A DNA stretch of 64,000 bases from Annona cherimola (taxonomy: Eukaryota; Streptophyta; Magnoliopsida; Magnoliales; Annonaceae): contig CM059971.1 of the NCBI GenBank assembly GCA_030490835.1, forward strand, positions 119,940,564 through 120,004,563. The letters are read 5' to 3'. Under the pieces are notes generated by a model. It was given only the letters and a program-made list of their open reading frames with translations. It searched no databases and was not told the DNA's origin. This document shows positions 1-18,943 of the stretch, piece after piece. Both the position numbers and the translations under genes were made by a program. Each line of letters begins with the position of its first letter. Within the stretch, counting starts at the first letter, position 1.

Positions 1-225
1 ACTATCTTATTTGTTAATCATTTCTATATAACTATTCATATATTTAATCTATTTATTTTAAATTTATTCTTTTTACTCATTATTATATTTATTATATCAA
101 TTTCATTCATTTCGGAAACTTTTACACCTAAGCCTTTTTTTTTTTTAAAAAAAAAGAAAATTTTATGCTAAAAATTTTTCATCCAAAAATTTTATTACTT
201 TTCAAACACTATATTGTGAGAAAAG
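1..225 (-). repeat. Degenerate Tourist-like MITE remnants at the window edge
   Basis: The stretch resembles the reverse orientation of the MITE family that recurs in this window: short blocks on the pattern of 'actcattattatatttatt' followed by 'tttacacctaagc', then a second tail ending near 'tttcaaacact'. The left end is cut by the window, so no target duplication can be checked. It is probably two overlapping fragments. No coding potential is visible. The CPN60 promoter should lie to its right, about 240-584; that part has higher GC, but I saw no clear TATA box. Confidence 0.45.
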
Positions 226-584
226 TAGTTGCAAAAGTAAGGCTGTCGTGAATTGAAAATTAAAAACGCTTTTCAGAAATGTGAAATTTTATTTCATTCC
301 TTTCTCTTGCATTCATCTTGAACGGGCCTGGCCCCGAAGTGAAAATATGTATGAAATACAGGACTGGCGCAATTACTAAAACTGGGCCTTGCGATCACCC
401 ACGAAGGTCGAGGGGTTTCCGCACTTTCGAAGAACGCTGTAGTGCCAAACCCCTAAACCCCAGACGATGCTCCAGAAATGTTAAATAGTTATTTTGCTGC
501 TCTGTTCTTCACCTACACTTAGTAAGCCCTTAGAACAAAACTTAGAAAACCCTAGTCCTTCCTCCTCATCTTCATTTCTCCACC

Positions 585-5579
<4,995 letters not shown>

Positions 5580-7153
5580 AAGGTCGTAAGGCGATGAATT
5601 ACTCCAGTTCACCCACTATACGCAAGAAAAGAACCCTTAGGAATTTTTAGTTCACCCTTCATTTCTGCGTTTTTAAGTGTTGTGCATTCATGAGGCCAAA
5701 TGGTAATTTTCGTGGTGTCCTTGGTTCTCCATGGCGTGAGGAACCCAGACTCCACTCGGAAAATTTTTGTCCTTCCTACCGAGGGGCTCCTAATTGTAAT
5801 ATTCGACTCATTGCCCACAACTTCGGATTGCTTCAGAAATAAATTCGTAGTTTGGTTCGGTCTTTTGGTTGGCGTTGGCCATTTGAGATGTGACTTCAAT
5901 ACAATCATATAAAATGCAGTGGCTATAATTTTGTCAGCCTGGGGCCTGGGCTGACAGCTCCTGTTAGCACGGCCTAATATATATTCTAATTTCTTTTCAT
6001 GAAAATATTGGTCCAAGAGAATTTAATTGACATTTTAAATTTCATAATTTTTGGATGTTGTGTATATTTTTAGAATTTCAAATATTAACTGTTAGTAAGG
6101 GAGGGGGCTGTTATGTGGTGAGCCCGAGTATGCTTAGCTTTAGTGTATCTGGGTGTAAAACTTTTTTTTATTTATACAGCTGTTAATTTAGTATGTTTAA
6201 CTTGTGTATTAAGTTTTACTATTTTTAGATATTTATAATTTTTTTGAAAATGAGTGGCATCGTAATTCGAAAGTTAAAATTTTGTTACGCGATGAAAGTA
6301 CGCTTGGGACAACATTTTCAAAGAAAAAAAAATCATGAGGGCAAATAAAATCAGAACCCTAAACGAAAAATATATAAAATAGGCTGTGCATGCTTTGATG
6401 CAAAGACTGCTTTAGTGTAATTTTTGCGGCTCTTGCGCGGACATCCCGAAATTTTCTTGTAGTTTTTTCTACCCCTATGGGATGGGCCATTGATGCTGTC
6501 TGTAAGTTTGTCAGAGTTGTTGCTGTCTGTAAAATGCTGGGCCATACTGGTTCTAATTTCTAAATTGCGTAGGTGTGTTACGTATCAACATGCTATGAAC
6601 TATCGAGATGGTTCTCGACATTTTCACGAGTTATATTCACTAATGGGAAATTCATATCCAATTCCTAGCTGTCAGTTCCTTGCAAGCTTATTATCTGGTG
6701 AGCGATCTGTGGTGCGTTCTGCCTGGTTAGACGCTGAGACTAATCATATGGATAATACGTACGTGTAGCAAGTTTCAGGTCTCTGCTCACATTTCGATTA
6801 AGTAGATTGGTAACAGGCTAGAAGGATGCATATTGGTTGTTACTTATGCCTCCAGATTAAAGAAATTCCATTGATTTTTAGGACCTGTGCTCAAGTGCAT
6901 GAGCACCATACTACATACTACAAACTTCAATTGAAGGAAAATTAGCATTTAAAAAAATTTCCATTTTATACAGATCAAAATTCTGCCGGCGACTCGTTGA
7001 GAATGTCCAGTTATTGTTAGTAGAGCTCCAAATCAAAATGATCAGATATAAATAAATAAATAAAAAGAAAATTAGAAAAAATAATACGTGAATGCTACAT
7101 AGGAATACACCGTACTTGCTGCTCTCATTGCAGATGGCGTAAGCCATCAAGAT
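5580..7153. other. Intergenic space between convergent CPN60 and PTAC3
   Basis: The first few hundred bases are expected to be the CPN60 3' untranslated region. From about 6105 to 6310 there is half of a hairpin-ended palindrome ('tatctgggtgtaaaac', then 'gtatgtttaacttgtgtatt'), similar to the element at 23.9 kb in the psaE intron. From 6320 to 7100 I see no gene or recognised repeat. Confidence 0.5.
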
Positions 7154-10100
7154 TCATTTGCCGGCAGGGCCAACATCACCACTCCGCTTGGCAGACAACA
7201 CCTTGTCTAGAGTTTCATCAGGAACTTTGATGCCTGTGGTCTCCATGTCTGCAACAATTGCGATAGCTGCATCGACTTCTCCAAGATCAAGGCACAGTGT
7301 GACAACTTCATCATACAGCGGACTGCAAAAATTTTGACAATATCAGTAAACATCAGTTTTTACTTTTGGTTCCCCCCTCAACCACCAGAGATCATGCAAA
7401 AAGAAGCTAGGATTGGATTGCAGTAGTATCCAAGTCAGATGAATTTCAAACATATCTTTATTGAATAATCAGCAAGAAGATTTTCACCTCGCTGCGTGTT
7501 AATAGCATTCATCAGACTTAGATCCAGATTTGCCTTGTTTGCATCTATTGTGGAGAAATTTTTCACGAATATCAATTTCTTCCAATTATTCATACAGAAG
7601 ATTTTACCTTCCAAAAGTGTAACCGAGACTATGTGTAGTCTGCAAGATTTTCAGAAATGCTAAGGGGAGGGGTGCTCGTATAGCCGCTCGCAATATGATA
7701 GCACAATCTCCAATAGTTGGTGTTCCACCCAATTCAATCACCTGCAATATCATCAAAACATGAGCCTATCAACGCTAAATCGTAATATTGATATTTGAGG
7801 ATAAAAAAACGTGAAATTGGTTCTGACAATGAAGAGTAAGATCTATGCTAAAGATGGTTTAGCTAATATTTAATGAGTGAACAAGATCTTCAAGGTTCTA
7901 ACAACACTAGACTACTGCCAACCAGAGGACATGATGAGATTGATGTATGGATCCGTGAATCAGCAAAAGTACATTAGAGGTCCCCACAAAGGTGCCTGAA
8001 TGATCACTTGACTATAACTACCAAAGAAATGACTAGATTCAATTAAATCACTCTACTGGTCCACGAACGGTAATGCATATATCATCTTCTGCATCTCACT
8101 CTCAAAATGAGAAATTTGCCTTCATACTATTTGTTCTTAATTTTCTTAACTAAACGCATCTTGAGCAACAAAACAGAGTAAAAAAAGCAACCAACAGATA
8201 TCCAAATAACAGTTTAAATGGACTGATAACTATCATCCAAATCTGAAAATACTTCATGGCTTGATAGTTCGCATAGTTTCATTTTACAAAAGTCAAGTAA
8301 AGGAAGGTTAATCGGACTCTTATGCCTCCCAGACCAACCAGCTCAGTGATGGTCTTCAAGCCGTCTGCCTCAGAGATCAATAAAAAATAAACTCACAGAG
8401 CATATTAAGGGTGTGTTTTGTTTAGAGGAGAATGGAGGGGAATGAAATGAGAATGGAATGGATATTGTAGGGGTAAAGTGGAATAAGAATTGGGCAGCTG
8501 TATGAAAATATCTGATAAAATGATTGAAATGTAGGGGTGGTAGTTGGGGCTAGTTGGGTGTCGACTTTTGCACCCCATTTCCTTCTCCTCCATTCCCCTC
8601 ATCCCAAAGGACCCAAACACACCTAAAAGGACAAGAACAGTAGTCAAACAAAGTAGAGCTGTCTCAGTTTATTTAGGAAAAAATAAAAGAGACCATAAAA
8701 TCCTAAAGATAATATCAAGAGGGTGCTAAAGTACCAACAAGTGACACCAAGAATCTTAGCAAGTTTGCACTTTATGGATAGAGGATATAAACATACCTTA
8801 TGCATTATTTTGAGTGCCAAATCCACTTCCCATTCTTGAGACCATCTCTGTGGACATTTATTTCTGAGTTCTCTCTCCCATGTCCAACTCCAAACATCAG
8901 CAATGGTATACATATCTGAGACATCAAAAATTCTTCTCTCTCTCATCTCCTTCAGTGCTCCATGTATATCCTCCGGGAACCAGTCTTCATCATCGTCATC
9001 CTACAAAAAAATCCACCATGTCCATGCAACAATTTGAAGGTGAGGTACTAGGTATTCCAAATGACAACGCAAAAAACATTACTATTTTATCACATGAAGT
9101 TAAGCATTATACACATCGTTCTCCTTAAATTTGCTAGCCATCAGCTTTTACCAACACCATTATTTTGGCATAATGCAATCATCAGTACATGAAGTTCACC
9201 TTGAAATTGCTTAGTACAAACCGTGCAAATATAATGTTGCCCAAACAAGTAATGGATACACACATTTGCTGTTGTTATCATCTGTGAGTGTTGCAATTTC
9301 ATAAGGTACTCTATATAAGAAATAAAATAGTTCAAGCACTAATGCCCAAAATTATTCTTTCCAGCCATATAGCCTAGTAGACAGCAAATTGCTTTGCATT
9401 TCATGCTCTTTCCATGCCATACTTTTCAGCCAAAAGACATATAGCCGTCGAAATGTCTGCAGAATGAACTGAATTGAGAAAGAAGATAATGCTTTTGTAT
9501 CAGGATCAAGGACACCAACTTTGCTTATGCACAGCAGTTCATCATGTAAAGGTTCCAATATTTTAGTCCTGCTTGTGTTACCCCAAACACTAACTTGTCC
9601 TATAACTGTACAATGATGACATGATTAGCAGTAATGCACCGAATATCCAAAACCCAAGCAAATCTGGAAATTTTAATGACTTGATATAAGACTATGCAAG
9701 GGAAGTCATGCTTAAATGATCTAGAAACACATTAACGAGCAAACAGAAACAATAAAAATGAATAAAGAATATTGTATAATGTAATTTAGAGATGTTAAGC
9801 TCCCTACATCAGCTACAATTCGTGAACGTTTCCTCCTCGATTTCCGTCTGGCTGTAATTGTTTGGTCAGAATCTTTCAACAATTGCACCCCAATCATTTG
9901 GAGAGGTTTAGCCTTTTCCACTTCTTTGACCTTCATTATCTCTGGACTTTCTCTTTCTGTTTCTTCAGCTTCCTCCTCAGCCTCCTCCTCAGCCTCCCCC
10001 TCTTCCTCTGCCTCATCATCATCTTCTTCTTTTGAGTTGTCATCCATACTGTCAGCATCATCTGATGAATCTGAAAGTTCTAGGTCTTCATTGTCAGTTT

Positions 10101-13100
10101 GCTTTCCATGAACTTCAATTATGTCTTCTCCAAGGAAACGGCGCTTCCAGAATTCAGTATTTCCATCTTGTAATTTAATACGTGAAATTAGTTCATCAAG
10201 CTCCTCATCCACCTAAAAAGACAATCACAAGCAACAAATAATTGATAAGCTCCATCTGCTTTTATCCGCAACATCTAGATGAAAGAACTGAAGCATAGGA
10301 AGTTAGGAACCTCAAACCTCAAAGTCAAACCAGAATTGTGCAATGCTGCATATGATTGCACGGTGCTTGCAAAAAAAAAATAATAATAATCAAAAGAGAA
10401 TCCATGTCCTATGAAAGAAACCACACACCTCTTCCTCTACCTCCTCCACAGGGGGAATCCAAAGGGGACGACCACGAGAAATGTTGATTCTTCTTGCTTT
10501 TTGTACCCGCTGGTATAGGACCTGCCTATTTCCATCAATGGGCAATCCCTGAGCTTCCAATTCTTCCTTTAGTTCAGAGACTAACATCTTACTAGCAGCC
10601 TTTGGCTTTGGAACTTTTTGGTCAGGTCCTTTAATGATTTTCTTCAAGCTCTCCTCAACCCTGAGGTAATCAGCTTCGGACACATTCCCTAAAGCTGAAG
10701 GCCCCTCATTCCTCAAGGTTCTCAAGAGTTTCTTATGGTATTCCTTCCAATTCTCAAGACATCGCTGTTTGAAAGATGTTTCCATTGGGTTCGAATAAGC
10801 AAATCCAAGGGCATCAGGGTCCAGAGGGGTCTTTCCTCTACGTGGCACCCACCGCTTGCGCTCTCCAGTAAGGCCTCCCTCTTCTATGTATCTGGTAATT
10901 TTGCATGACAGAGAAACTTCATATTTTCCAAAGCATTGAATATGCAGATAAAGAGGACTTACGCTGATTAAGAATAGTACTAGTAACATGCAGAACCAGG
11001 TCCAACAAAGACTCACTTGCCATGCAAAACTATTAGACCTAAGATATTTCCCACCCCAATTCCCTGGTGGAAATTCATTAGATCCAAAAGGGACTTGGGG
11101 ATTTAATTATTTTCAAGAACAAAAGCTAGGTTTCAATTATATGCATCCACTCTGTGATCCAACAAACATCAAATGAGTTTTATCTTTAATTAGAAAACCA
11201 ATAAATCGAGAATCTGTGTTCAAAGCAGAAAGAGATTAAAATGATGTGGGAAGCGCTCTCACGTTATTCAACTCATCAGTAGAGTCTAGATTACACAAGC
11301 TACATGTTCAGTTATCATGTAATTTATAATACCAATAATACATACTTCACCAGTGCATAACAGATAAGCTATTAAGGATCAGATTCTGGTGCAACCAGAA
11401 AAGTCGTCGCCCTTCATTGCGCACTAATCAGGATCTAATTTCATTCAAAGGTAAATGTATATTCTTAATTGAAAATTTCTTAGACTACCTGAGCAAAACA
11501 TTTTCAGTGGAAGGCTAAACAAAAGTAGACAACGTGGAGATAAGCCTTCAATGTTCATGGAGGTAAGCCTTTTTGAATTTTATGTGATTGCTGGTTTGCT
11601 GCACACCAGTCAAACACCTTGCTTTGAAGAGTAGAATATTCGAAGTTGTAGAATTGAATTAAGTCAAATGAGAGTGCATCAGAATACAAAAGAATCCGAA
11701 AAAAAATTAGAAGGAAATTAAAATTAGCAAAAATAGGCATGTTTATGGTAGCTTCTGATGGCCAGGCCATGTGAAGTTAAGAGTGTAACAAGATTCACGC
11801 ATCTGTACCAGCTAGATGATGATGATGATGATGTCTTGCATTTAGAGCACAATATACTAATGGTGAATTCAGTTTTCTAAAAATAGGATAATTAGAATCC
11901 ATTTTTTCCAAAATTGTGAATGAGTCGAAAAACTGGAAAATGGATAATAATCATGTTGGTTTGGTGGGTGAGGGTGCATGGATTCTTTTGCTAAGATCAT
12001 GGAATGGCAATAGAAGCCCATTTTGAACCACTTTTTTTTATCAAACAGCAGCGGTGATTAATTGGTGCACTGGCAACAAGTTGTTCAACCTTCTAGAAGT
12101 AGGTGATATTTTTTGCAGGAAAAAAAGATTTCTAGCCGCTGCCTCCATGTCATGAAAAAAAGTGAGGATCGCAGCTGCCAGATCATCACTGCCTCTATGA
12201 CATGAAAAAGGGTGAGGAACCTGGCTGTCAGAATGTGACATATCAAACAGCAGTATCAATATTAAGCAGCACTTAACAGATTTGCTACATGTCAATTACA
12301 ATTCTTTTACAATGAATTAAGCCATTTATAATGCAGGAGAAACTAAAACTGTATTAAATCCTTCCATTTAACAGGCAGTGTTTAGCATAATGACAGTTTG
12401 TTATCTAGGTGTTATTCTTTGCCAGCATTTTAATAAGGCTCCAAATCCTTATAAGGAAAGGAATCTGCCAGAAAAATAACCAGAGCAAGACAGTTTCTAC
12501 ATTTATGAATCTAGTCAGCTCGTATGTAAAGTGCATTATTGCTTAACTACTGCTAAAGGAATGCATACCTCGCAATATAATCAATCTCAAACCCGAGTTC
12601 AGCCTCTTCTTGTAATGGTTCAATCCAAGAACTCACCAACGTGCGATACTTTCGGCTCACGATCATTGCTCTTGGTGCAATTGGTTGCTTATCTTCAACC
12701 ATTGCTTCCAAAGCTTCAAGCAACTCAACAATCCTCCCTGATAAATCATAAATACACCTTCTCAGTGAAGAACTAATTTGCAACAACCAACACTGTGAAA
12801 GTATTTTCTTTAAACTTCAATTATTAGAATATTCTCAATAGACATTCTTCAAAGCTTTTATTTTTCACTTTGCAGGAACCCTGACATCATTCAAACATCC
12901 ACCTGTCCCCTGGACCAAATTAATCTCCATTACTGAAACTACTTACCACAACAATATTATCACTTACCACAACACATCTTCTAGCGAACTTTAAAAAGAT
13001 GTATGCATGAGTCTTCAAGTTGACCAGCTTCTCTTTTTCTGTTTTCCTTTTTGTTCGAGCAATAGATTCTTGGATTTTAGATGAAATTGAGGTTCAGATT

Positions 13101-16100
13101 GGAAACAGCATGCATCGTTTTTGAAATACAAATATCTAAATTAAAGTCATTCCAATGAGTTTGTGGCTATATGATCGTTTAGGAACACGTTTTCAAACAG
13201 CTCCATCTTTTATTGATCAAATACTGGAATAAGCTATTGAGTGATGTGGTATGTTGATTACATCAATATCATTTATATTTTTGATCCAGACTCTGAGAAA
13301 TCTCTGGTTTCCATAAGAATTAAGACTTGCACGTGCAACAAGCATACAGACAGGAAACAACCAGAAGCTTTTTCAGTGCAAACGCTGAAAACTAGAGCCA
13401 TACCATCAAGGCATAAAGCCCGAAGATAAAGAGAGAGTGGATCCCCAAAGTTCCCTTCGTTGTATAAAAGTCTTATCCCTCCCAGGAAGGTCTTGAGAGC
13501 ACGGAAGTGCCGAATAGCTTCTCCTATGACACAATACTTCGTAAAACATTCAACCAACAGCCTGAATAAAAGGGTGTTGAAAACTCATCAAAACAGAGAT
13601 AGTCCATCACCTTTCCATAAAATAAATTTGACAAGTATTCAACAACAAAAATGACATCATAGAAAAAGAAAATGGGGTAATCTTGATTACGCATATGTTT
13701 TAACATTTGGTTGCAGGCGTTTGTGATCTTCAACCATCATTCCAAGTAATTCAGCTACATCCTGCACTCTGCGCATTATAGCAACCATAAGAAATCTTCC
13801 ACATCATTGAGACAGGGCCACATTAGTTTAACATTTGAAGCAAAACAAAACTAAGATTAAAACATTGGGGAAAACAACCATGAGTCACCAACATGCCCAT
13901 TCTAAAGCATCTCAAATGCATAGGGATGTCAAAATTTTCTAAGACAACACTATCAGAAGTAGAGCCTGGTCTTCGACTTTTACCTGTCATAGGATTCAGC
14001 TCTGGTGTATGCTTGGATCACCCAGTTATATGATTCTGTATCAGGCTTCATATAATCTGTCATAACATGACAGCAATTAATATATAGTTTGTCCAACAAA
14101 ATTACCATACAAGGAAACACAAATTTTTGTCCACCTGAATTATATTGAAAAAGCTACTTTATTAAATTTAATTTGCTGATAAAAGGTAACATAACAGTTA
14201 TAGAAACATGTTAAGATTCAACACCCTCACGGCCATGTCACTTTCCTGACATCTACTGGGAAGCACAAATATGTCGCTATCTTGATATAGAGATGAACTG
14301 CCTCCATGACTAAGGTATATCACTAAAATTGTCAGATCTATTAAAATAACCCAAAATTTCACAAGTACATGCTAGACTACTATAGTATAAAATCTAGTAA
14401 TTGTTTTAGATCTTATAGATGTGACATTTTGACTCTAACTTCTACATAAACAAAACAGTATTCCTAGCATCCTTGCAAATGATTTGAAGAATGAGATTTT
14501 AAATATCCAGACATAGCCATCATATAGGTTGGTAACACAAAGACATTAAAGAACAGTAATCGGCACCATAACAGCCAGTATCTTCCTCCATCATGCCAGA
14601 GCTGTTATAGCTAAATTACTAAGCTTGGGAAAGTATGTAGACCTTCCATTCAACAAATCCAACTTGAGTTCTGGGATCAAAAACATAGCAGCAGCAACAA
14701 ACATTGTAGCAATATATTTAACATATAAAATAAATCCGAATGGTAAGAATTTTTAAAAGTCAGAAAAAGTGTAAACTATTGTTCATGCTAATGGAAAATT
14801 GTAATAGAAGAGAGGCAAGAAGAAAATACAGACCTTCACCATATTGCATGTTCTCAAAAGTAGCAAAAGCAACTTCTGGTATTCCACAAGTGGCCTGCAC
14901 CATAGAGTCCAAAGGGAACAACTTAGTAGTAGCATTTGTAACTATTATTGGGCTAGATAAAGATGAACATAAATATCGAGAAGTTGGAATGGATGTCAAG
15001 AATCCCATGAGTACAGCATCACAACTACTTTAGGGTGTCCTTGGATAGAGGAAAGTCCACAGGAATACAAATGCCGTCAATAGAACAAAGAGAGGTATCA
15101 ACGACAAAGTGAATTAAAACTATATATGAGTGGAAATTTAAAAGGCTGATATCAACCACAAAAAGAAGAAAAATTATACTTGTAATATATGTACAGTAAT
15201 GCCATGACCATAGAAGCAAATTCATTAAAACTCCCATTTAGGAAACACCCAAATGACTGCATGCTTACAAATAATTAATCTTGTCATAACCTATATCTAA
15301 TGGATCTGATGATCATCCTAATCAAAGACTCATGTGGTTAACAAAATTAAAATTATTTTAAAGTGAATATAAACCCAGTAGAAGTTATTTAATTGTCTCA
15401 TGAGCATGCAAGCTCATCATCAGACATCAATATTGTCCAAGCAATGTTTTCCATCTTGAAACAAAAAATTAGAATGGTTAATTTTACAGCATTCTAATAA
15501 AATAATTCAAGTCTTTTTATATCTTACACATGATTAGATTTTAGATTGAAATGATTTTTTAGTATTTTAATTGCATAAATAATGTTAAAACTAATAATCA
15601 AATCAGATTTCAAGAAATAGCCGAGTTATCCAAAATAAAGAGTTTTAGCAAACTTACTTACTAATAAGTAGTAGTGATGATAAAATTTAGTTATGGGTAG
15701 TTGGAATAAGCTTCAATACCTGCACGCTAAGAAGGCAATTAAAATGAAATGTCCTTGCCATTCTTCCAGCAGCTTCCATTTCATAGGCAATGGTTAAAGC
15801 ATTAGAATGGTCACCAGCTTTGCAATCTTCCTTGATTATAAGATCATATACTTCATCAGTGGCTCTTAATCCTCCTTCTGCACCCTTCAAGAATACTTTA
15901 TTGGCATCTTCTAAATGATTGTTTCTGATTAGCTCCTCTGTTTTAAAACATTATGTGGCAGGAGGTCAACACCAATGTTCTATAATATCTTTAAATAACA
16001 ATATAATTTTACAACCTGTCAACAATAAAATAAGAGGTAATTTCATACCTACAAGAACTAGCCAAGCGTGACGGATGTCAAAGTTCAACTTTTCCATGGC

Positions 16101-17347
16101 TGCAAGAATCTCTAAACCTCTGATTGCAAGACCTTTTGAACCAAATAAGCGAACTAATGCTACAAATGTTTCATGTAGGGGACAAAGCCCTTGGCTCAGC
16201 TCTCTTCGCAATGACTGCATCTGCATTTAGTAGGTTCTCCAGCATGAGTACACTCTTAAATTCACATATTACTGCATCCACCAAACACAATTCAGAAATC
16301 AACTATAGCTTGCTCAATTCTCTAGATACTTTTAAAACACTGTTAAAATATAAGGTGGTGAACAAAATACATAGGACAGAGAGACAGACAGAGAAAGAGA
16401 GAAAGAAGTAACATGACAAGGAAAGATCATCAACAACTGAACAGTAATCTATTGAAATGCAGGTCCATTAAAATCGGCGATTAAAAAAGCATCATGAACC
16501 AGATTTCGGACAAAAATCAGCGAGTTTGAAGGTCACTTAAGTTAGAAGATACTTCAGTCCGATCTTTAAAATAAGTATTAAAAAACGTCACTGCTAGTGG
16601 CAACGTTATTTCAGATCATCCATTAGTCATCAATAGATATAACACAGCATTTCCTCTTCGAAGAGAAACGCAGAATCTTTTGGAGGACACTAGCAAAATT
16701 GAGTACTACGGATACTAATCCAGCTTCGTTTGAACTCTTCTGCTCATTCTCCACCGATTTTTACGGGTCTTCCATTGCAAACTACAAGCTGACCATCAGT
16801 TATTTTACTGAATGCTTTAGAAACATTGCATTTCTGACAGAAGCGAAGGACGATTAAACACCATAACAAAGCGACTTCGAAAAGGAAACAACTAGATCCA
16901 ACTTCTCAAGGCCGGGTCAAAACTATCAACTTTTCGGAAAGGGACACGAATTACCGCGCCTTCGACATCGCCGCTGAGTGTCTGCGAGACAATCAATCCA
17001 TGATAGGAGCGCGGCCCCGGGCTAAGGCCCGCAGCTATCATGTCGTAGATGACATCCGTGACGGCGGCGACGTCGCGAGCCCGCGCCCGCTCCATCAGCT
17101 CCTCCATGAATGTGAAGCGCAGCCCTTTCTCCATGTTCGTTATCGAAGCCTCGAGAGAAGAATCATCTTCACCTTTGGATTGCCTCTTCCTGCGGGATCT
17201 TCTGCCTGTTTTGGAGACCGCTTTGACAACAACTCCGCGGCGGAGCTTCGGACCAGCAGTAGGGAAGAAGCCGAGGTGCACATGACAAGGAAATCTACGG
17301 ATTTCTAGTCTCGGAGGCACTACGGCGCACGGTAAGAGAAGCGCCAT
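7154..17347 (-). CDS. PTAC3: PTAC3, plastid transcriptionally active chromosome protein 3 (PPR-like region + SAP domain), 13 exons
   Basis: Nucleus-encoded component of the plastid nucleoid and PEP transcription machinery, needed for plastid gene expression. Exons in transcript order (high to low): 17347-16955, 16220-16049, 15937-15720, 14894-14834, 14056-13984, 13768-13691, 13561-13404, 12737-12569, 10891-10429, 10212-9808, 9000-8797, 7741-7608, 7322-7154. Phases close to 898 residues, close to the family length of about 900. Residues 1-45 are Arg/Pro-rich with few acids, like a transit peptide. A helical PPR-like region runs to about residue 440. A SAP DNA-binding motif (VSELKEELEAQGLPIDGNR) lies near 543-562. 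A Glu/Asp-rich tract is near 640-690, and the conserved tail includes DMETTGIKVPDETLDKV. I recognise the family from the block GGLTGERKRWVPRRGKTPLD and its neighbours. Introns hold a MITE (8409-8623) and simple repeats. Confidence 0.95.
8409..8623. mobile_element. 215-bp Tourist-like MITE in a PTAC3 intron
   Basis: It starts GGGTGTGTTTTG and ends CCCAAACACACC, which are inverted termini, and is flanked on both sides by TAA (8406-8408 and 8624-8626). A 3-bp TWA duplication with GG...CC ends fits PIF/Harbinger-derived Tourist MITEs. Its interior (G/A-rich, 'gaatggaggggaatgaaat') differs from the other MITEs here, so it is a second subfamily. It has no coding capacity and sits in the intron 7742-8796. 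Confidence 0.75.
11812..11832. repeat. (GAT)n microsatellite in a PTAC3 intron
   Basis: About six or seven tandem GAT units lie inside the intron 10892-12568. The rest of that intron is AT-rich with no ORF resembling a known protein. Confidence 0.8.
12138..12225. repeat. Two-copy short tandem repeat in a PTAC3 intron
   Basis: The phrase 'gctgcctccatgtcatgaaa' near 12140 recurs as 'actgcctctatgacatgaaa' near 12188, each followed by a version of 'aagtgagga/gggtgagga'. The spacing is about 49 bp. It is imperfect, so it is an older local duplication. Confidence 0.6.
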
Positions 17348-17950
17348 TTTTTGAATTCCTATTTTTAATTTTCCTTTTTTATTTCAGTGAATGAGAAAAT
17401 GGATAAGAGACGATGGGGTTTTAGCCGGGAGAGGGGAGAGGTTTAACGATTTCTGTCCGAACTCCGAACAGATGAACACGAGCCACCCCAGCGCGCGAGT
17501 CCAAGAAGTTGATTGTTCCGCTCGCGGATTCTATGAAAAACGGATGGCATGGGAATGACGGGGGTTGCATGGAAAGCCGTTTCTGTAATTCCTTCGATTC
17601 TTATAATATTGATGATCATCTAAAACTCGATTCATTCATTATATTTAATATTATTTATTTAGCTAAGAAAATAAATTTCATATAAATTAAGTATATGCAT
17701 TACCACATTTGCTTTAAAAATAAAGATATTTACGTGTGAATTAAGAAAAATAATTAGATCATTCATATATATTAAAATGTAATAATACTTATATAATTAT
17801 TTATTCACGTAGTAGGGATATTTTTAATGGTTTAGATATTACAAAAACTAATTAAAAAATAATATTTTTTATTAAGTTGATTTTATATATTTATATGTGA
17901 TGCCTATATATAGAAATACTAAACAAATAAAATAGTTTCCATAATAATAT
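17348..17950. other. PTAC3 upstream region
   Basis: Immediately 5' of the PTAC3 start on the minus strand. Bases 17400-17590 are relatively GC-rich and probably hold promoter and leader. From about 17620 the sequence turns very AT-rich, with no ORF or clear repeat boundary. I cannot place a TATA box with confidence. Confidence 0.4.
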
Positions 17951-17954
17951 TGGG

Positions 17955-18665
17955 GAGTAATTCTGTTAGTCCAAATTAAGCAATTGTCTCATTTAGTTCA
18001 CCTCAAAAAATTCATTTACGACACTTTTTTTGTTTTTTATTCATACACTTGTTTATCTGAGTGTATTTAACATATAAACAAAGTTTTACCATTTTTTCAT
18101 ACGCATATGTATTTTTTGATATTTTTAAAAATGAGTCTTTAAAATTTTCAAAAAAATATACACATATCTAAAAATGATAAAACTTAATTTCATATGGAGT
18201 CATATTTATATGCTACTTAGTCACATATTGGCTTATATACAATATTTATTTTTTATTTTTTACTTTTTATTTGTTTTAGTTTTTTCATGAATATATTTAA
18301 AAAATGTATTTAACACATATACCAAGTTTTACCATTTTGCATATTTATTTTGTATTTTTAAAAAACATCAATTTCAAGGGTCAATTTCACCCCATAAAAT
18401 TTTAGTTTTTAAAAATTAAAAATAAATATGTAAAAATATTATAAAATGATAAAACTTGATATGTTGATTAAATACATTTGCAATAACATATTTATAAAGA
18501 AAAAATCGAAAAAAAATAAATAAATATTGTATAAAGAGCCTGATACAATAAGTTGTATATAATCACAACTCATTTATATGTTAAATATATTTAGATAAAC
18601 AAGTGTATACAGAAAAAAAAATTATTATAAATAGATTTTTTAAAAGTGGGCTAAGCTGTAATATG
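17955..18665. repeat. Nested large palindromes (one palindrome inside another)
   Basis: The outer arms are 'ttcatacacttgtttatctg' near 18040 and its near complement around 18590 ('tagataaacaagtgtata'). Inside, at about 18215-18565, a second palindrome has arms 'ggcttatatacaatatttat' and 'aataaatattgtataaagag'. The inner core ('acacatataccaagttttac', 'caatttcaagggtcaatttc') resembles the tandem units at 53.4-54.4 kb. No target duplication was found. Most likely these are non-autonomous foldback elements, the inner one having landed in the loop of the outer. Confidence 0.55.
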
Positions 18666-18943
18666 AACCTTTTTTCTATATAACCTTTTTCGTTTTGAAT
18701 ATTTTAATAATCGACAAAAAATCTACTTCATTTATTATATTTATCATCATTTACAGTAACTTAAAAAAAATTTCACTTGTCTAATGCCATTATAATCCTC
18801 ATCTACAAACATAAAAAATTAGCATAATAAAATCTTTTAATATTAAATATTAATTTTAAAGTTATGTTTTCAACATTTAAAATATCATTTATACATAGAT
18901 AAATGATTCTGTGAAGTATTATCAATTCTAATACAATGTGAGT

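Noticed and set aside
9926..10111. Plus-strand Ser-rich frame
   Set aside because: It is the antisense shadow of the Glu-rich tract of PTAC3.
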